From contig JAJUJL010000004.1 in the NCBI GenBank assembly GCA_029265355.1, positions 62,001 to 126,000 on the forward strand: DNA of 64,000 nt. Direction: 5' to 3'. The translations under genes were made by a program, and so were the position numbers. How positions within the stretch are numbered: the stretch's first letter is position 1; each line of letters opens with the position of its first letter. Positions 1 through 10,791 of the stretch are shown here, piece after piece. This DNA comes from Chloroflexota bacterium (GTDB taxonomy: Bacteria > Chloroflexota > Anaerolineae > Anaerolineales > UBA4823). The notes beneath the pieces were generated by a model. That model ran no database searches. It was not told where the DNA came from and saw only the letters and a list, made by a program, of their open reading frames with translations.

Positions 1-1100
1 ACGCGCGGCAGTTCCGCTTCCAGTTGAGGCGCAGGCTGTTTGGGTTTGCGCCAGGGCAAACCCGGAAGTTTCAACCTGGGCAAGGCAAACTTGCGCCTGG
101 GCCGCGGCAATTTTGCGATCAAACTCTGGGCGAGCTCGCGTCCCCGTTGAAAGGCCTGTGTGGATAACTGACGCATTTGTTCCCGGTTGACGTGTCTTCC
201 CGTCAAGTACCATTGCAGCACAGCATGCCCCACCACATACGTGCCAGAATAGGCCACCGCCGCCTTGGGAACAATCCCCCAGGCGGGCACTAATCCCACC
301 AGCATGCGCGCCAACTGACGCCAGAAGAATCCGCTGCCCAGGACACCGCCAAACTCCGTCACATAATCCTGCCAGCGGGTAGACATACCCAACGCCAGGC
401 CCAGTTTGTATACCAGAAAAGCCTGTGACTTGGTCAAGACCACCATGTCCGCCACATTCAAGGGGATGTCTAAAACCGGCACAACCTCTGCCAACCCGGT
501 GCTGATCGCATAAGCGGCGTTCGAGAAACAGGTATCCTGCACCAACTCACGCGCAACCGCCGAGCGAAAGAGCGGGTATTTGCGTGCCAGGGCCAACAGG
601 TTACCTGGCAGCAGGCTCATCACGGCTGGCACGAAGGTGGCGCGCAGGAATTCGGCTGCTTGAGGAGAACCATGCACCACCCGCCGATGACGCCAGCTCT
701 GCCAGCCAGGGGTAATAGGCAGCCCTGCTTCTCCAATGCTTTCTGAAGGCGGCGAGGGTTGCACCACCACCAGCAGGTTGCGATCCTGGTCGGTCCACAG
801 GCGCGCCAACTCCCGCTCCGCTGCCAGGTTTTCTGATGTCGGCGTAGTCAGCAAGATAATCAAATCCACCGCGCCCAGTTCACGGGCTTGCTCCAGGTTA
901 AGCAGCATCAGCGGCGATTCGACCCGCACCTGGGGTCGCTCAGGATCCACGCGCATCGCCTCTGCCAGGGTGAGTAAGCCAGAGCGATCATTGCTCACCA
1001 GGCTGATGTGCAATGGTTGCAACGCCTCTTCCTGCAGCGGGCGCAGATCAAACTCTTTGACGTTCGTCCAAATGGTGCCGAGGTCTTTCAAACCTGCCAT
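1..1100 (-). CDS. DUF697-like membrane-associated protein (partial, runs off left edge)
   Basis: Open minus-strand frame from ATG at 1100 (MAGLKDLGTIWTNVKEFDLRPLQEE...) to window edge; C-terminal part (VVPVLDIPLNVADMVVLTKSQAFLVYKLGLALG...GVLGSGFFWRQLARMLVGLVPAWGIVPKAAVA) looks like DUF697. Confidence 0.6.
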   Translation of the reverse strand, partial: MAGLKDLGTIWTNVKEFDLRPLQEEALQPLHISLVSNDRSGLLTLAEAMRVDPERPQVRVESPLMLLNLEQARELGAVDLIILLTTPTSENLAAERELARLWTDQDRNLLVVVQPSPPSESIGEAGLPITPGWQSWRHRRVVHGSPQAAEFLRATFVPAVMSLLPGNLLALARKYPLFRSAVARELVQDTCFSNAAYAISTGLAEVVPVLDIPLNVADMVVLTKSQAFLVYKLGLALGMSTRWQDYVTEFGGVLGSGFFWRQLARMLVGLVPAWGIVPKAAVAYSGTYVVGHAVLQWYLTGRHVNREQMRQLSTQAFQRGRELAQSLIAKLPRPRRKFALPRLKLPGLPWRKPKQPAPQLEAELPR

Positions 1101-1119
1101 ACTGACTTATTGTACCGCG

Positions 1120-2199
1120 TCAGCCCTTTGCCATGTGATAGGATCGCTTGCTGCGGAACAAGGCCTGGTCTGCCGCGGTGATCAGCCCGCTGGCGGAGAT
1201 TGCCTGCTCAGGGTAGGTTGCCATGCCAAAACTGATGGAGGCTGCACCCTCCGGCAGGTCCATGATCTCTTGTGAACAAGCATCAGCCGCCTCGCGCAGG
1301 CGCTGGGCAATCCGCTGCGCTTCATCGGGTGTAGTTTCCGGGAGAATGACAACGAATTCATCACCACCGTAACGAGCGACGAAATCGGTGTCGCGTAGCA
1401 TGCGGCGAAAGCAATTGGCTATGCCTTGCAGCGCCTGGTCGCCAACCGGGTGCCCCAACTGATCATTGATGCTCTTGAAATCGTTCAAGTCGATCATAAT
1501 CACGGTGAAGATGTGCTGATAGCGGCTGGAGCGACGCAACTCTTCTTCGAGGCGCTGATCCAGGGCGCGGCGATTGGGCAGTCCGGTCAGTGAGTCGATA
1601 TAGGCCTGGGAGGCCAATGCTTGAAATTGGCGAGCGGTATCCAGTGCGCGCCCTGCCTGGTGCGCCAGGATGTGCATTGATTCAAGCGTTTCCACGGGCG
1701 TGGCTTCGATCGAGGACAGGTTGACAAGCAGCGCCCCCGCCGTCTGCCCAGGCATGCGGCAAGGGAAACCGAGCACACCGCTGGCATGCCCGTTCAGCGA
1801 GCGGTCTTTGCGCTTAAGCAGCGTCTGTTGCTTAGCGACCTGGTAGGCAAACACATCTGGAGGAGAGTCGGCGCCCGGAACAGGGCGGCTGGCATCTGCC
1901 CATCGTGCAGCCTTCAATACCAGGCGCTCCCCTTCCCAGAAAAACAGGCGTGCATACTGCGCAGTTGGGACAAGCTCGAATACGCTATTCAGCACAATCT
2001 CGAAAATCTGCTGCTCAGGTTGAATTTCCGATAAGCTCAGCAAGGCGCGATTCAAGATTTTCAGATTTTCAAGGCAAACGCCCTGGGTATCTGAATATTC
2101 CTGCAGAACTGAATGCGCAGCATTTTTGCTCATGAGATGTGCATCGCTGAACAACTTGGAAAGTTGCGGGAGTTGATTGCGGGTTGCGCCCACAGTCAA
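1120..2199 (-). CDS. GAF-like/GGDEF diguanylate cyclase
   Basis: RYGGDEFVVILPET signature, DSLTGLPNRRALDQRL GGDEF-domain start; N-terminal GAF-like region. Confidence 0.9.
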   Translation of the reverse strand: MTVGATRNQLPQLSKLFSDAHLMSKNAAHSVLQEYSDTQGVCLENLKILNRALLSLSEIQPEQQIFEIVLNSVFELVPTAQYARLFFWEGERLVLKAARWADASRPVPGADSPPDVFAYQVAKQQTLLKRKDRSLNGHASGVLGFPCRMPGQTAGALLVNLSSIEATPVETLESMHILAHQAGRALDTARQFQALASQAYIDSLTGLPNRRALDQRLEEELRRSSRYQHIFTVIMIDLNDFKSINDQLGHPVGDQALQGIANCFRRMLRDTDFVARYGGDEFVVILPETTPDEAQRIAQRLREAADACSQEIMDLPEGAASISFGMATYPEQAISASGLITAADQALFRSKRSYHMAKG

Positions 2200-2289
2200 C
2201 TCCCCTGTATTTTTCGGATCAAATTATAACCATTAATATCCGAATTACACCGATGAATTGCAACAACTTTCCAAAATGATAGCTGCCTG

Positions 2290-5200
2290 TTATGGGCGGA
2301 TGCTAAACACCGTGCCTGCACTGCTGCCCTGCACTTCTGGGGAGTAATACAGCGAGGCGCGCGCTGGCAGCACGCGATAATCGCCAGCTTGTAGCAGCAA
2401 GAGCTTATAGGTCAGCACATACGTGCCCGCTGGCAAATACTTGGCGCCCCAGGTCACATGATCATCATAGATGCGCGCCGGGCTGAACAGCCACCATTCC
2501 CAACCTTGTTGGAGGGGATGACCGGGGTCAAAAAGCAGTTCTTGCTCCAGCGCATTGGGATCCAGCGAGGGGTCTCCCAACTGGCTGGTCTTCAAGTGAA
2601 TGTCCACCGCTTCGCTGCCGGCTGGCAGGTAATCTTCCACCACCAGGTAGTACACGTCATTCGGCAGCGTCAGCGTCACCCGCACCAGGAGCTTATCGCC
2701 AACCTGGGCTTCCGAGAGCGCCGGACAATCAGTGACCAGGCAGCTCGCCGAAGCAGAGTAATAACTGCGAGTCACTTCAATCCCCTGGTTCAAGGCAAGA
2801 GCGCTCTCCACCGGGCGAGTGGTGGTCAGCGATGCGCTGTAATACAGGCGTCCTGGCCCAGGTTGGCGCAGGATACGCAGCCCATTGGGTGTGTCAGCAT
2901 TCAGCCGCTCGATTCCCGCCTGGACGACCACCGGCGCGCTGGCGCCATCCGATTGTCCGGCTGCCAGCAGGTTCCCATTCAACTGCGCTTCGTAAGAAAA
3001 GCTGGCGTCCAGCTCTCCCGTGCCGCGCAGCACCTGCATCAGCGATAACAACACCCAGGCTGTAGCATGGGTAGAGCCCCAGCCGCCATCGCTGCGCCGC
3101 AAAGACACCAGGTAGCGGGTGGCATCTGCCACCAACGGTGCATTGGGATCCTGGCGCGCCAGGATGTAAAGCACCACCGCGCTGGTGGCGATCGGTGAGC
3201 TGAATTGGTGCCACGCTTCATAGCTCAGCTCCCAGTGCGCTCCGGTCGCCGAACGCACTGCCGAGGCCTGCAGGTTGGTGAGCAGCAAGCGCGCCGATTC
3301 GCTGCCCGGGGAGGCGTCCTCCAGGGATTGGGCCAACATCGCCTGCGCCCAGGGACTCAGCCGCTCGTGGACTGCAAACAGTTCGTTTAAGCCGGGCAGA
3401 TCAGCATTGCCGGATTCAGCTAACGCAAAGTGCACCATTGCCATTTGGTCTAGTTGTTTACCGTCCTGCAGCATACTGGCAGGCGCCAGCGTGGTTTGCA
3501 GGTAACTGGTTGCTTTTTGCAACACTTGCGGTTCGATCTGCACACCTGCCAGGGAGGCGCGACTCAAACCAAAAAGAATGTAAGCGCTCAAAAACACATC
3601 GCTGTCCTGGCGATACCACCATCCCCACCCGCCATCTTCGTTCTGCACAAGCTGCAGGCGTTTCAAACCCAGGGAGATATTCGTTTCCAGATTGGCGCGC
3701 AGATCAGGCTGTTCCAGGCTGAAGCGGTTGAGCGTATCCAGCATCTCCAGATTCGCCAGGAAGCGAGAGATGGTTTGTTCGGTCGTCTCATAGCGCGAGT
3801 GCTGCAGCGATTCCAGGGCGCTCAGGGTGACCCCTGCCAGCGAGCTGCTCAGCTCGACCTTGAGCGAGGCGTCATTCGCTGTGAAGGAGCGCGGCAAGCT
3901 GACCAGCTCCAGCGCCTCCTCACCATCAGACAGCACGCCTGCGGTGCGGAAAGTTTGGGGAACCTCATAGCGCAACACCGGTAAGCGGCCGCTGGATGGG
4001 CGCACCGCGTCCTGCAGATCGCCGGCGGTCGCCTGGAAGAGCAGGTCGGCGGAGGCGACATCTTGCACAGTCGCCCACCACTCCACCCGCTGCCGCCCGG
4101 CTGCCGGCAAACTGATTTGATAGACTGCCGCCACACCGTCATCCAGCACAATGCCGCTACCCTGCAAGGAAGCCTGCACTTCCAGATCTGTGGTCGTGTT
4201 GTTCTGCACTACGGCCGCCAGCAAGACATGATCGCCCGCAACCAGGAAGCGCGGGATAACCGGACGCACCAGCAGCTCTTTGCTGGTGGTCAGGTCGATT
4301 TCAGCTTCACCCACACGCGTATCCGCATCCAGGCCGCGCACCAACACCTGCCAGGTGGTCAGGCTGTCTGGCAGGTTGAGATTGACCTGCGCCTGTCCCT
4401 GGGCGTCGGTGCGGATCTCGGCGCTCCAGAAAGCAGTATCCGGGAAATTCTCACGCGTTACCGTTTGTATTTCCAGGCCGCCGCCGCCCCCCCCGCCGCC
4501 AGGATTAAAATCGTTCACCCGCCCTGCATAGGCGCTCAGCGACAGGCCCGTGCGCACCCCCAACGGCTGGTTGCCATAAAAAGCGGACACGATATCGGGC
4601 GCATTGGGATCTGCCAGGGCCAGCACAGCCCGGTCCACCACTGACAGCGAGAACTCTCCTTGCACTGGCGCGCCGTTAGCATCCGTTACCCGAACATCGA
4701 AACTGACCGCTTCGCCTGGGCCCGCCCGCTGCGGCTGGCTGGTCAACTCCACCTGCAAGACATTGGCGCGCGGGTTCACCTTGAGGTTGATATAGCCCTG
4801 GCGGTAATCCGGCAGCCCGTCGGCAGCTCTTCCCAGCAGGGTAATCGATAGGTAAACGTTGGGCGCTTCTTCGTCTCCCAACGGTACAGAGATGCTGCCG
4901 CCGCTGGCGGGCAAGGAGAAGATCTGGTGCTCCATGACCAGGCCGCGCTCAACGGTCAGCAGGGCGCGAGCTTCTCCTGCCAGCGGGTTAGGAATAAAGA
5001 CCAGGGCGGTATCGCCGGGCTGGTAGCTCTCACGGTCGGAAGTCAACTCCACTTTATGCTCCGGCAGTTGAGGCCACAGCGGGTTTCCTTCCCCGGCCAC
5101 CCAGACGAAGAAGGATGTGCGCGCACCTTCACCCTGAATATCGAGCTGGTAAGTCCCAGGTTGAGAGGGGGTGAAAGCCAGCCTGGCCTTGCCTGTCTGG

Positions 5201-8200
5201 CTGGTGATGAAGTCCGTGCTGCCTTCCAACGTGTAAACTGCCACGGGCGCCTGTGGGAGGCCTCGTATCGTTGTGTCATCGGCGGGACGCCAGGTGACCC
5301 GGTTAAACTCGGCGCGCAGGTTCCGTTCTCCGGCCGGCTGCAAAAGCCAATCCACAACCAGAATATCGAAACCGGTTTCGTTGCCGGCTCTGGCGACATA
5401 ACTATCGGCGCGCGCCGCGATATAGAAGTCAGCCGGGTTGGCAAACCATTCGACCCGGGCGCTCACCGGCAGCCCGGCCTCGTCCGTTGCCGTCGCCTCC
5501 AGGATGTACTGCATGCGCTGAGCGCGCGGTTCAGGGCTGATCTGCAACGTGAGCAATCCGCTGGCGTCCGTCTGCCCCTCGCCCTGATCGATGGGCACGC
5601 CGAGATAAGCTTCTTCCCTGGGGAAATAGAATAATGGGGTGTTAAATGGCTCCTGCACACCTACCTGGTAGTCGGAATATCCAAAGACGGCTGGCTGTTC
5701 GTAGATCACCCACTTGACGTTCACGGCCCCCGCCGGCGCGCCAAAGAAATAGCGCGCCTGCACTTGAGCGGTGACCGGCTCACCCGCCAGCACATCCGGC
5801 GCTACCTGGCTCAGATCCTCCCCGCTTGCCTGCGCCTGAACACCTGGCAACGCCACGCTGAGATTGATTTCCGGCTTGCGGTACTCCGCCACATCGAAAG
5901 TGACGCTGATCTCAAAATCCGATAGCGGGCTGGCGAGACGGTACGATCCCGGGCGCGCTTCCGGCGGCAGGACATAGAAGCCATTGGCCGTGCCAAGATC
6001 TGAAAGCGGAAGATCGAAATTGACCACCGGGTTGCCATAATCCTGGTAGAGGGTCAATGGCAGGCTTCCCAGGTCGGGCAGCGCATAGCGGCCATTGTTG
6101 GCCTGGCGAATCACCGCCCGAAAATTCACCTGGTCTCCGGGGCGATAGATTGGGCGATCGGTGTACAGGTAGCCTTTCAGGCGCGGGCCCAGGAAGTCTG
6201 ATGGCAGCCCGAAATCCCAGGGCGACACGCCCTGACTCCAGTTGGAGAGGGCAATGCCAAAACCGGGTTCGCCAGGCTCACCAGTCACCGCATACACCAC
6301 GCTGTAAGGATCCTGCAGCGTGGCAATGCTCACCTGTCCAACGCCCTGGTCATCGGTCAGCCCTTCGCCAAGCAGCTCGCCTTGAGGGCCGAGAATGCGC
6401 ACCGGCGTTTGAGCCAGCGGCTCTCCCGTATCGATCGTCACCGCCCAGATAAAAGCCTGGTTAGCGCTGAGCTTCATCATCATCTGCACATTGCTGACCG
6501 CCAGCAGGTAAGGTCCAGCGTAGATGCGCTCGTCGCCGGTGTTGAAGCGCATGTAGTACAGGCCAGGGCTGAGCGTCTCTCCGCCAGGGGTTAAGAAAAC
6601 TTTCACATTCTCGCTGCGATCCGGGGCCAGGTTCAAAGCCTGCGTCCAGGAACGCTGGTCTGGCGAGCGATAACTCTGGCGACGGTTGTAGCTATCTGGC
6701 CCGCTGTACAATTGAACAAAATCCTGCAGCGGCACGGAACCCACCTGCAGCGGGAGTTGAGCGAGGTTAGTCGCTTGCACAGCAATGGCGTCATCACCGG
6801 GGGTTAAGAACAACACCTCCGAGTAGAGGTTGATAAACAAGGCCGGGTCCAGCGGCGCGGAGCGGAAGTTGAGCACATACGGTTGGCCCAGGGTACCTCC
6901 CCATGGGTCGGGCAAGTCTGCAGAGACGATCAAGGTGTAATCAGTGCGCGGGGCAAAATCGCCGCTCACGCCCAGCATGCGATCGTATTCACTCCACCAG
7001 GCGGTCAGATTGGGCACTTCTGGCTCCACACGCACATAACGGTTCAAATCGACATCTTGCAACAGCGGTCCGCTCATATACAGCGTCACGCCGGCGTAAT
7101 TCTGTTTGACGCCACCCTGAACTGGTTCACTGCGCTGCACACTTAGCTGGGGGTAGGTCTGTAGAAAGTACTGGTTGAAAGAGGACAGGCTGGCGCCACC
7201 TGCGCTGCGCGCCTCGCCATTCAACTGCAAGGTGTAAGTCGCGCCGCGCTGCAGCAGGCTGGAAGGCTGAAATTCCACTTCCCGATTATCATCTAGCCAT
7301 TGGAAAGAACCTGGCAACGCTGCGCCGCTTCCATCCAGCAATGCAAACTGGCTCTCTAAACTGGCAGGCTCCATAGGCTGGTTGAAATACAGCGTGAACT
7401 TGGCGTCGAGTGGGATTTGACCGGTTTCAGGAGAAGGCTCGATCTTAATCAGGCGCGGCGGCGCAGTGGAAAAAGTCCACTCCAACAGCGGCTCGCTTTC
7501 ATCCAGGGGGCTGCCGTCCAGGCTGCGCAGTTCGGGGTTCAAGCGCGCCGTATAAACAGCGCCTCCGTTCAGCGCGGGTTGCGGGTAGAAAATGTAGGTG
7601 CTGGTATTAATCCATTCGCCTCTGCCTGGCGCGGGAGGCTCGAGGCTAAACGCATCCGGCAAGTTTTCTGTTTCTCCCAGCGGCACCACGGCGCGGTTAA
7701 AGGTGACCACCACAGCCGATTGTGGATCCACTTCGGCAGAGCCGGCTTCTGGCAAAACCTTCTCAGGGCGCAAATAACCAACTGTGCGGTAGCTGAGCTG
7801 CACTGGGCGGGTCAATGCCAGCCCATTCAAGGAGCGGGCTTGCCCTGCCAGGCTCAGAGTAACCTCGCTCTCTGGTGGAAGCAAATCCCGGGGATGCAAG
7901 ATCAGCGTACTGTCGTCCACCCACTCCAGGTCGGTCGGCACCGCAGATTGCACCTGCAGGTCTTGCTGCACCGAAGTGCGCTCCATCGGCTGGTTGAAAT
8001 ACAGAGTGAGCTGGCGGTTGAGCGCAAGCTCAACTCCAGGCGGCGGGTCGATCTCAACCAGCGCCGGAGGCAGCGGTTCAGGAGTGGCAGTGGGCGTCGG
8101 TGGAACCGCCGGTGTCGGGCTGGCGGCAGGCAACAGCGGCGTGGGAGTTGCACCTCGAAAGCCTGGCATCGAACACGCCAGGCTGACAAGAACAATAAAC

Positions 8201-8262
8201 AGCGGCAGCCAAATCCAGCCGCGCCGCGTGCGAGGATTAAATCGTCTATTTTGACTATGCAT
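2290..8262 (-). CDS. Alpha-2-macroglobulin family lipoprotein (Ig-like/MG domains, thioester domain without thioester Cys)
   Basis: ~2000 aa; lipobox (VSLACS) then Pro/Thr linker; MG domains (YLYTDRPIYRPGDQVNFRAVIR), TAFWSAEIRTDAQGQAQVNLNLPDSLTTWQVLVRGL, TED-like helical region. Start trimmed to ATG at 8262 (MHSQNRRFN...) from the track's 8418. Confidence 0.9.
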   Translation of the reverse strand: MHSQNRRFNPRTRRGWIWLPLFIVLVSLACSMPGFRGATPTPLLPAASPTPAVPPTPTATPEPLPPALVEIDPPPGVELALNRQLTLYFNQPMERTSVQQDLQVQSAVPTDLEWVDDSTLILHPRDLLPPESEVTLSLAGQARSLNGLALTRPVQLSYRTVGYLRPEKVLPEAGSAEVDPQSAVVVTFNRAVVPLGETENLPDAFSLEPPAPGRGEWINTSTYIFYPQPALNGGAVYTARLNPELRSLDGSPLDESEPLLEWTFSTAPPRLIKIEPSPETGQIPLDAKFTLYFNQPMEPASLESQFALLDGSGAALPGSFQWLDDNREVEFQPSSLLQRGATYTLQLNGEARSAGGASLSSFNQYFLQTYPQLSVQRSEPVQGGVKQNYAGVTLYMSGPLLQDVDLNRYVRVEPEVPNLTAWWSEYDRMLGVSGDFAPRTDYTLIVSADLPDPWGGTLGQPYVLNFRSAPLDPALFINLYSEVLFLTPGDDAIAVQATNLAQLPLQVGSVPLQDFVQLYSGPDSYNRRQSYRSPDQRSWTQALNLAPDRSENVKVFLTPGGETLSPGLYYMRFNTGDERIYAGPYLLAVSNVQMMMKLSANQAFIWAVTIDTGEPLAQTPVRILGPQGELLGEGLTDDQGVGQVSIATLQDPYSVVYAVTGEPGEPGFGIALSNWSQGVSPWDFGLPSDFLGPRLKGYLYTDRPIYRPGDQVNFRAVIRQANNGRYALPDLGSLPLTLYQDYGNPVVNFDLPLSDLGTANGFYVLPPEARPGSYRLASPLSDFEISVTFDVAEYRKPEINLSVALPGVQAQASGEDLSQVAPDVLAGEPVTAQVQARYFFGAPAGAVNVKWVIYEQPAVFGYSDYQVGVQEPFNTPLFYFPREEAYLGVPIDQGEGQTDASGLLTLQISPEPRAQRMQYILEATATDEAGLPVSARVEWFANPADFYIAARADSYVARAGNETGFDILVVDWLLQPAGERNLRAEFNRVTWRPADDTTIRGLPQAPVAVYTLEGSTDFITSQTGKARLAFTPSQPGTYQLDIQGEGARTSFFVWVAGEGNPLWPQLPEHKVELTSDRESYQPGDTALVFIPNPLAGEARALLTVERGLVMEHQIFSLPASGGSISVPLGDEEAPNVYLSITLLGRAADGLPDYRQGYINLKVNPRANVLQVELTSQPQRAGPGEAVSFDVRVTDANGAPVQGEFSLSVVDRAVLALADPNAPDIVSAFYGNQPLGVRTGLSLSAYAGRVNDFNPGGGGGGGGLEIQTVTRENFPDTAFWSAEIRTDAQGQAQVNLNLPDSLTTWQVLVRGLDADTRVGEAEIDLTTSKELLVRPVIPRFLVAGDHVLLAAVVQNNTTTDLEVQASLQGSGIVLDDGVAAVYQISLPAAGRQRVEWWATVQDVASADLLFQATAGDLQDAVRPSSGRLPVLRYEVPQTFRTAGVLSDGEEALELVSLPRSFTANDASLKVELSSSLAGVTLSALESLQHSRYETTEQTISRFLANLEMLDTLNRFSLEQPDLRANLETNISLGLKRLQLVQNEDGGWGWWYRQDSDVFLSAYILFGLSRASLAGVQIEPQVLQKATSYLQTTLAPASMLQDGKQLDQMAMVHFALAESGNADLPGLNELFAVHERLSPWAQAMLAQSLEDASPGSESARLLLTNLQASAVRSATGAHWELSYEAWHQFSSPIATSAVVLYILARQDPNAPLVADATRYLVSLRRSDGGWGSTHATAWVLLSLMQVLRGTGELDASFSYEAQLNGNLLAAGQSDGASAPVVVQAGIERLNADTPNGLRILRQPGPGRLYYSASLTTTRPVESALALNQGIEVTRSYYSASASCLVTDCPALSEAQVGDKLLVRVTLTLPNDVYYLVVEDYLPAGSEAVDIHLKTSQLGDPSLDPNALEQELLFDPGHPLQQGWEWWLFSPARIYDDHVTWGAKYLPAGTYVLTYKLLLLQAGDYRVLPARASLYYSPEVQGSSAGTVFSIRP

Positions 8263-8562
8263 GGCTTTCTCCTGAACCAGAGACGCTGGAACCTTCCACT
8301 GAGTTCCAACGTCATTATACTCTGTAGGGCGCAAGCAAGCGCTGCGAGCTGCAGACTGCCTGGACAGGCGCAGCGCATCCAAACCGCTCCGTTTGTCTTT
8401 GGTAAAATAAAGGCGCATTTACCGGTACGGAGTGTTTTCGCCAGTAGCGGCTTCAAGAAGGCCGATAAAGACCGGCGATACCCCGAAGTGAATCGCCGTT
8501 GACATCGCTGAGCAATTCTGAACACTTTCGGCGGTTTACTTTTATCGAGGATCAAGATTTTT

Positions 8563-10449
8563 ATGAGCTACACCAGCGCAGTACACCCCCAACCCACCCC
8601 GTTACCCCATGCATGGGCGCTTCTGTTGCGAGCCGCCTTAGCGCTGGCAACCGGCGCAGCTCTTTTTCTGGGCATGCTGGCGGCGCTGATCGTTGGCTAC
8701 GACCTTTATCATGCCGGGCGCATCTACTCGGGCGTTTCGTTAGCCGGCGTCGACCTGTCCGGCTTGACGCCCGAAGAAGCCGCCATCCAAATCAACCGCG
8801 CCATTACCTACCCGGTCACCGGGCGCATTGTCCTGCAAGAAGGTCAGAAAGTGTGGACGGCGACCCCCGCTGAATTGGGCTTATACCTGGATCCCCAAGC
8901 CAGCGCGCTGCTGGCATACCGCCATGGGCGACAGGGCAGCCTTTCCCAGCGGTTGCTCGACCAGTTCCAGGCCTGGTACACAGGCCACGACCTGCCGCCA
9001 TTGATGATCTTCGATGAGCGCGCAGCCTATGCTTACTTGAACCGCATTGCTCTGGAAATCGACCGCCCGACGATCGAGGCTTCGCTGAGCGTACAAGGCA
9101 TTGACGTGATCGTGCTTCCTGGGCAAGTTGGTCGCCGTGTCGATATCCCTGCCACGCTGCAACCGCTGGAGAGCGAGCTGCGCAAACTCACCGACGCCCT
9201 CCTACCGGTGGTCGTGCAGGAAAGCCCGCCCGTCATCCTGGACGCCAGCGCCCAGGCAGAAATCGCCCGCAAGATTCTCAGCCAACCGCTCACCGTGCAG
9301 GTGCCAGACGCACAGCCTGGCGATCCCGGACCATGGCAGTTCGACCAGCAAGCATTAGCCGGAATGCTGGTCATTGAGCGCGTGGAATCCCCCGAGGGGG
9401 CACAGTACCGGGTGGCGCTAAACGCTGCCAATATGCGCAGCTTTCTGGAAAGCATCGCTCCGGGTTTTGAGCGCCAGCCTGCCAACGCCCGCTTTATCTT
9501 CAACGACGATACCCGCCAGTTGGAAGTGATCCAGTCCGCCGTTACCGGTCGCAGCCTGAACATCGAAGCCACCATCCAGGCGATCAACGAAAAAGCCACC
9601 GCGGGGGAACACACCGTTTCCCTGGTGTTCGACTACACCGACCCGCAGATTGGCAATGATGTCACCGCCGCCGAGCTGGGCATCACCGAGCCAGTCAGTG
9701 TGCAAACCACCTACTTCTACGGCTCCAGCGCCTCCCGCATCCAAAACATCCAGATCGCGGCTTCACGCTTTCACGGCATTCTGGTGCCGCCGGGGGCGAC
9801 CTTCTCCATGGCGGAAGTGATGGGCGATGTCAGCCTGGACAACGGCTACGCCGAAGCCTTGATCATCTATGGCAATCGCACGATCAAGGGCGTCGGTGGC
9901 GGAGTGTGCCAGGTGAGCACCACGCTGTTTCGCACGGCATTTTTTGGCAGCTACCCGATCGTGGAGCGCCACTCGCACGCTTACCGGGTGTCTTACTACG
10001 AGCTGACGCGCAGCGGCAACGTGAATCCCGAACTGGCAGGCCTGGACGCCACCGTGTTCGTGCCGGTGGTGGATTTCAAGTTCACCAACGACACCCCCAA
10101 CTGGTTGTTGATGGAAACCTACGTCAATGTCCAGGCGCGCAGCCTGACCTGGAAATTCTACTCCACCTCGGACGGAAGAACGATGGAATGGGATACGACC
10201 GGGTTGCGCAATATCGTAGAGGCGCCCGAGCCGCTTTACCAGGAAAATCCTGACCTGGCAGAGGGCGAAATCCGCCAGGTGGACTGGGCCGCAGACGGCG
10301 CCGATGTCACCGTCTACCGCACCGTCTATCGCAACGGACAGATCTACCTGCAAGACCAGTTCAGCACTCACTACCAACCCTGGCAAGCAATCTACGAGTA
10401 CGGACCGGGTACCAGGATTCCCAAGGACAGGGGAGACAACAGCGATTGA
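8563..10449 (+). CDS. VanW family protein with peptidoglycan-binding-like domain
   Basis: N-terminal TM, GVSLAGVDLSGLTPEEAAIQI repeat region, VanW core (ASRFHGILVPPGATFSMAEVMGDVS...GVGGGVCQVSTTLFRTAFFGSYPIVERHSHAYRVSYYE). Confidence 0.9.
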   Translation: MSYTSAVHPQPTPLPHAWALLLRAALALATGAALFLGMLAALIVGYDLYHAGRIYSGVSLAGVDLSGLTPEEAAIQINRAITYPVTGRIVLQEGQKVWTATPAELGLYLDPQASALLAYRHGRQGSLSQRLLDQFQAWYTGHDLPPLMIFDERAAYAYLNRIALEIDRPTIEASLSVQGIDVIVLPGQVGRRVDIPATLQPLESELRKLTDALLPVVVQESPPVILDASAQAEIARKILSQPLTVQVPDAQPGDPGPWQFDQQALAGMLVIERVESPEGAQYRVALNAANMRSFLESIAPGFERQPANARFIFNDDTRQLEVIQSAVTGRSLNIEATIQAINEKATAGEHTVSLVFDYTDPQIGNDVTAAELGITEPVSVQTTYFYGSSASRIQNIQIAASRFHGILVPPGATFSMAEVMGDVSLDNGYAEALIIYGNRTIKGVGGGVCQVSTTLFRTAFFGSYPIVERHSHAYRVSYYELTRSGNVNPELAGLDATVFVPVVDFKFTNDTPNWLLMETYVNVQARSLTWKFYSTSDGRTMEWDTTGLRNIVEAPEPLYQENPDLAEGEIRQVDWAADGADVTVYRTVYRNGQIYLQDQFSTHYQPWQAIYEYGPGTRIPKDRGDNSD

Positions 10450-10547
10450 GTCGCCGTCATACCACAAACGGGTTCGCTTTGGTGTAGAATAGACCTCGGA
10501 TGCGCAGCAGTGGTACTGCCGCCGACACCTTTGCTCAGGAGTGAACC

Positions 10548-10766
10548 ATGCTCAGTCAAGATTTCCTGGATATTCTGCGCTGCCCGGCGTGTGTGCGAGA
10601 GAAAGAGGGCCTGCTCGAATATTATCGCGAAGCCTGGTTGATCTGCCAGGATTGTGGACGCAAATATCCGGTAAAGGATGATATCCCGGTCATGCTGATC
10701 GACGTCGGCGATAAATGGGCTAAAACCGCCAAAGCCGATCTACCCGTCCCAGCGCCTGCCGAATAG
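10548..10766 (+). CDS. Trm112 family protein
   Basis: FLDILRCPACVREKEGLLEY...CQDCGRKYPVKDDIPVMLID; CxxC zinc-ribbon pattern. Confidence 0.9.
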   Translation: MLSQDFLDILRCPACVREKEGLLEYYREAWLICQDCGRKYPVKDDIPVMLIDVGDKWAKTAKADLPVPAPAE

Positions 10767-10791
10767 CCCCCATCCCGGATCGCTCAACCCC

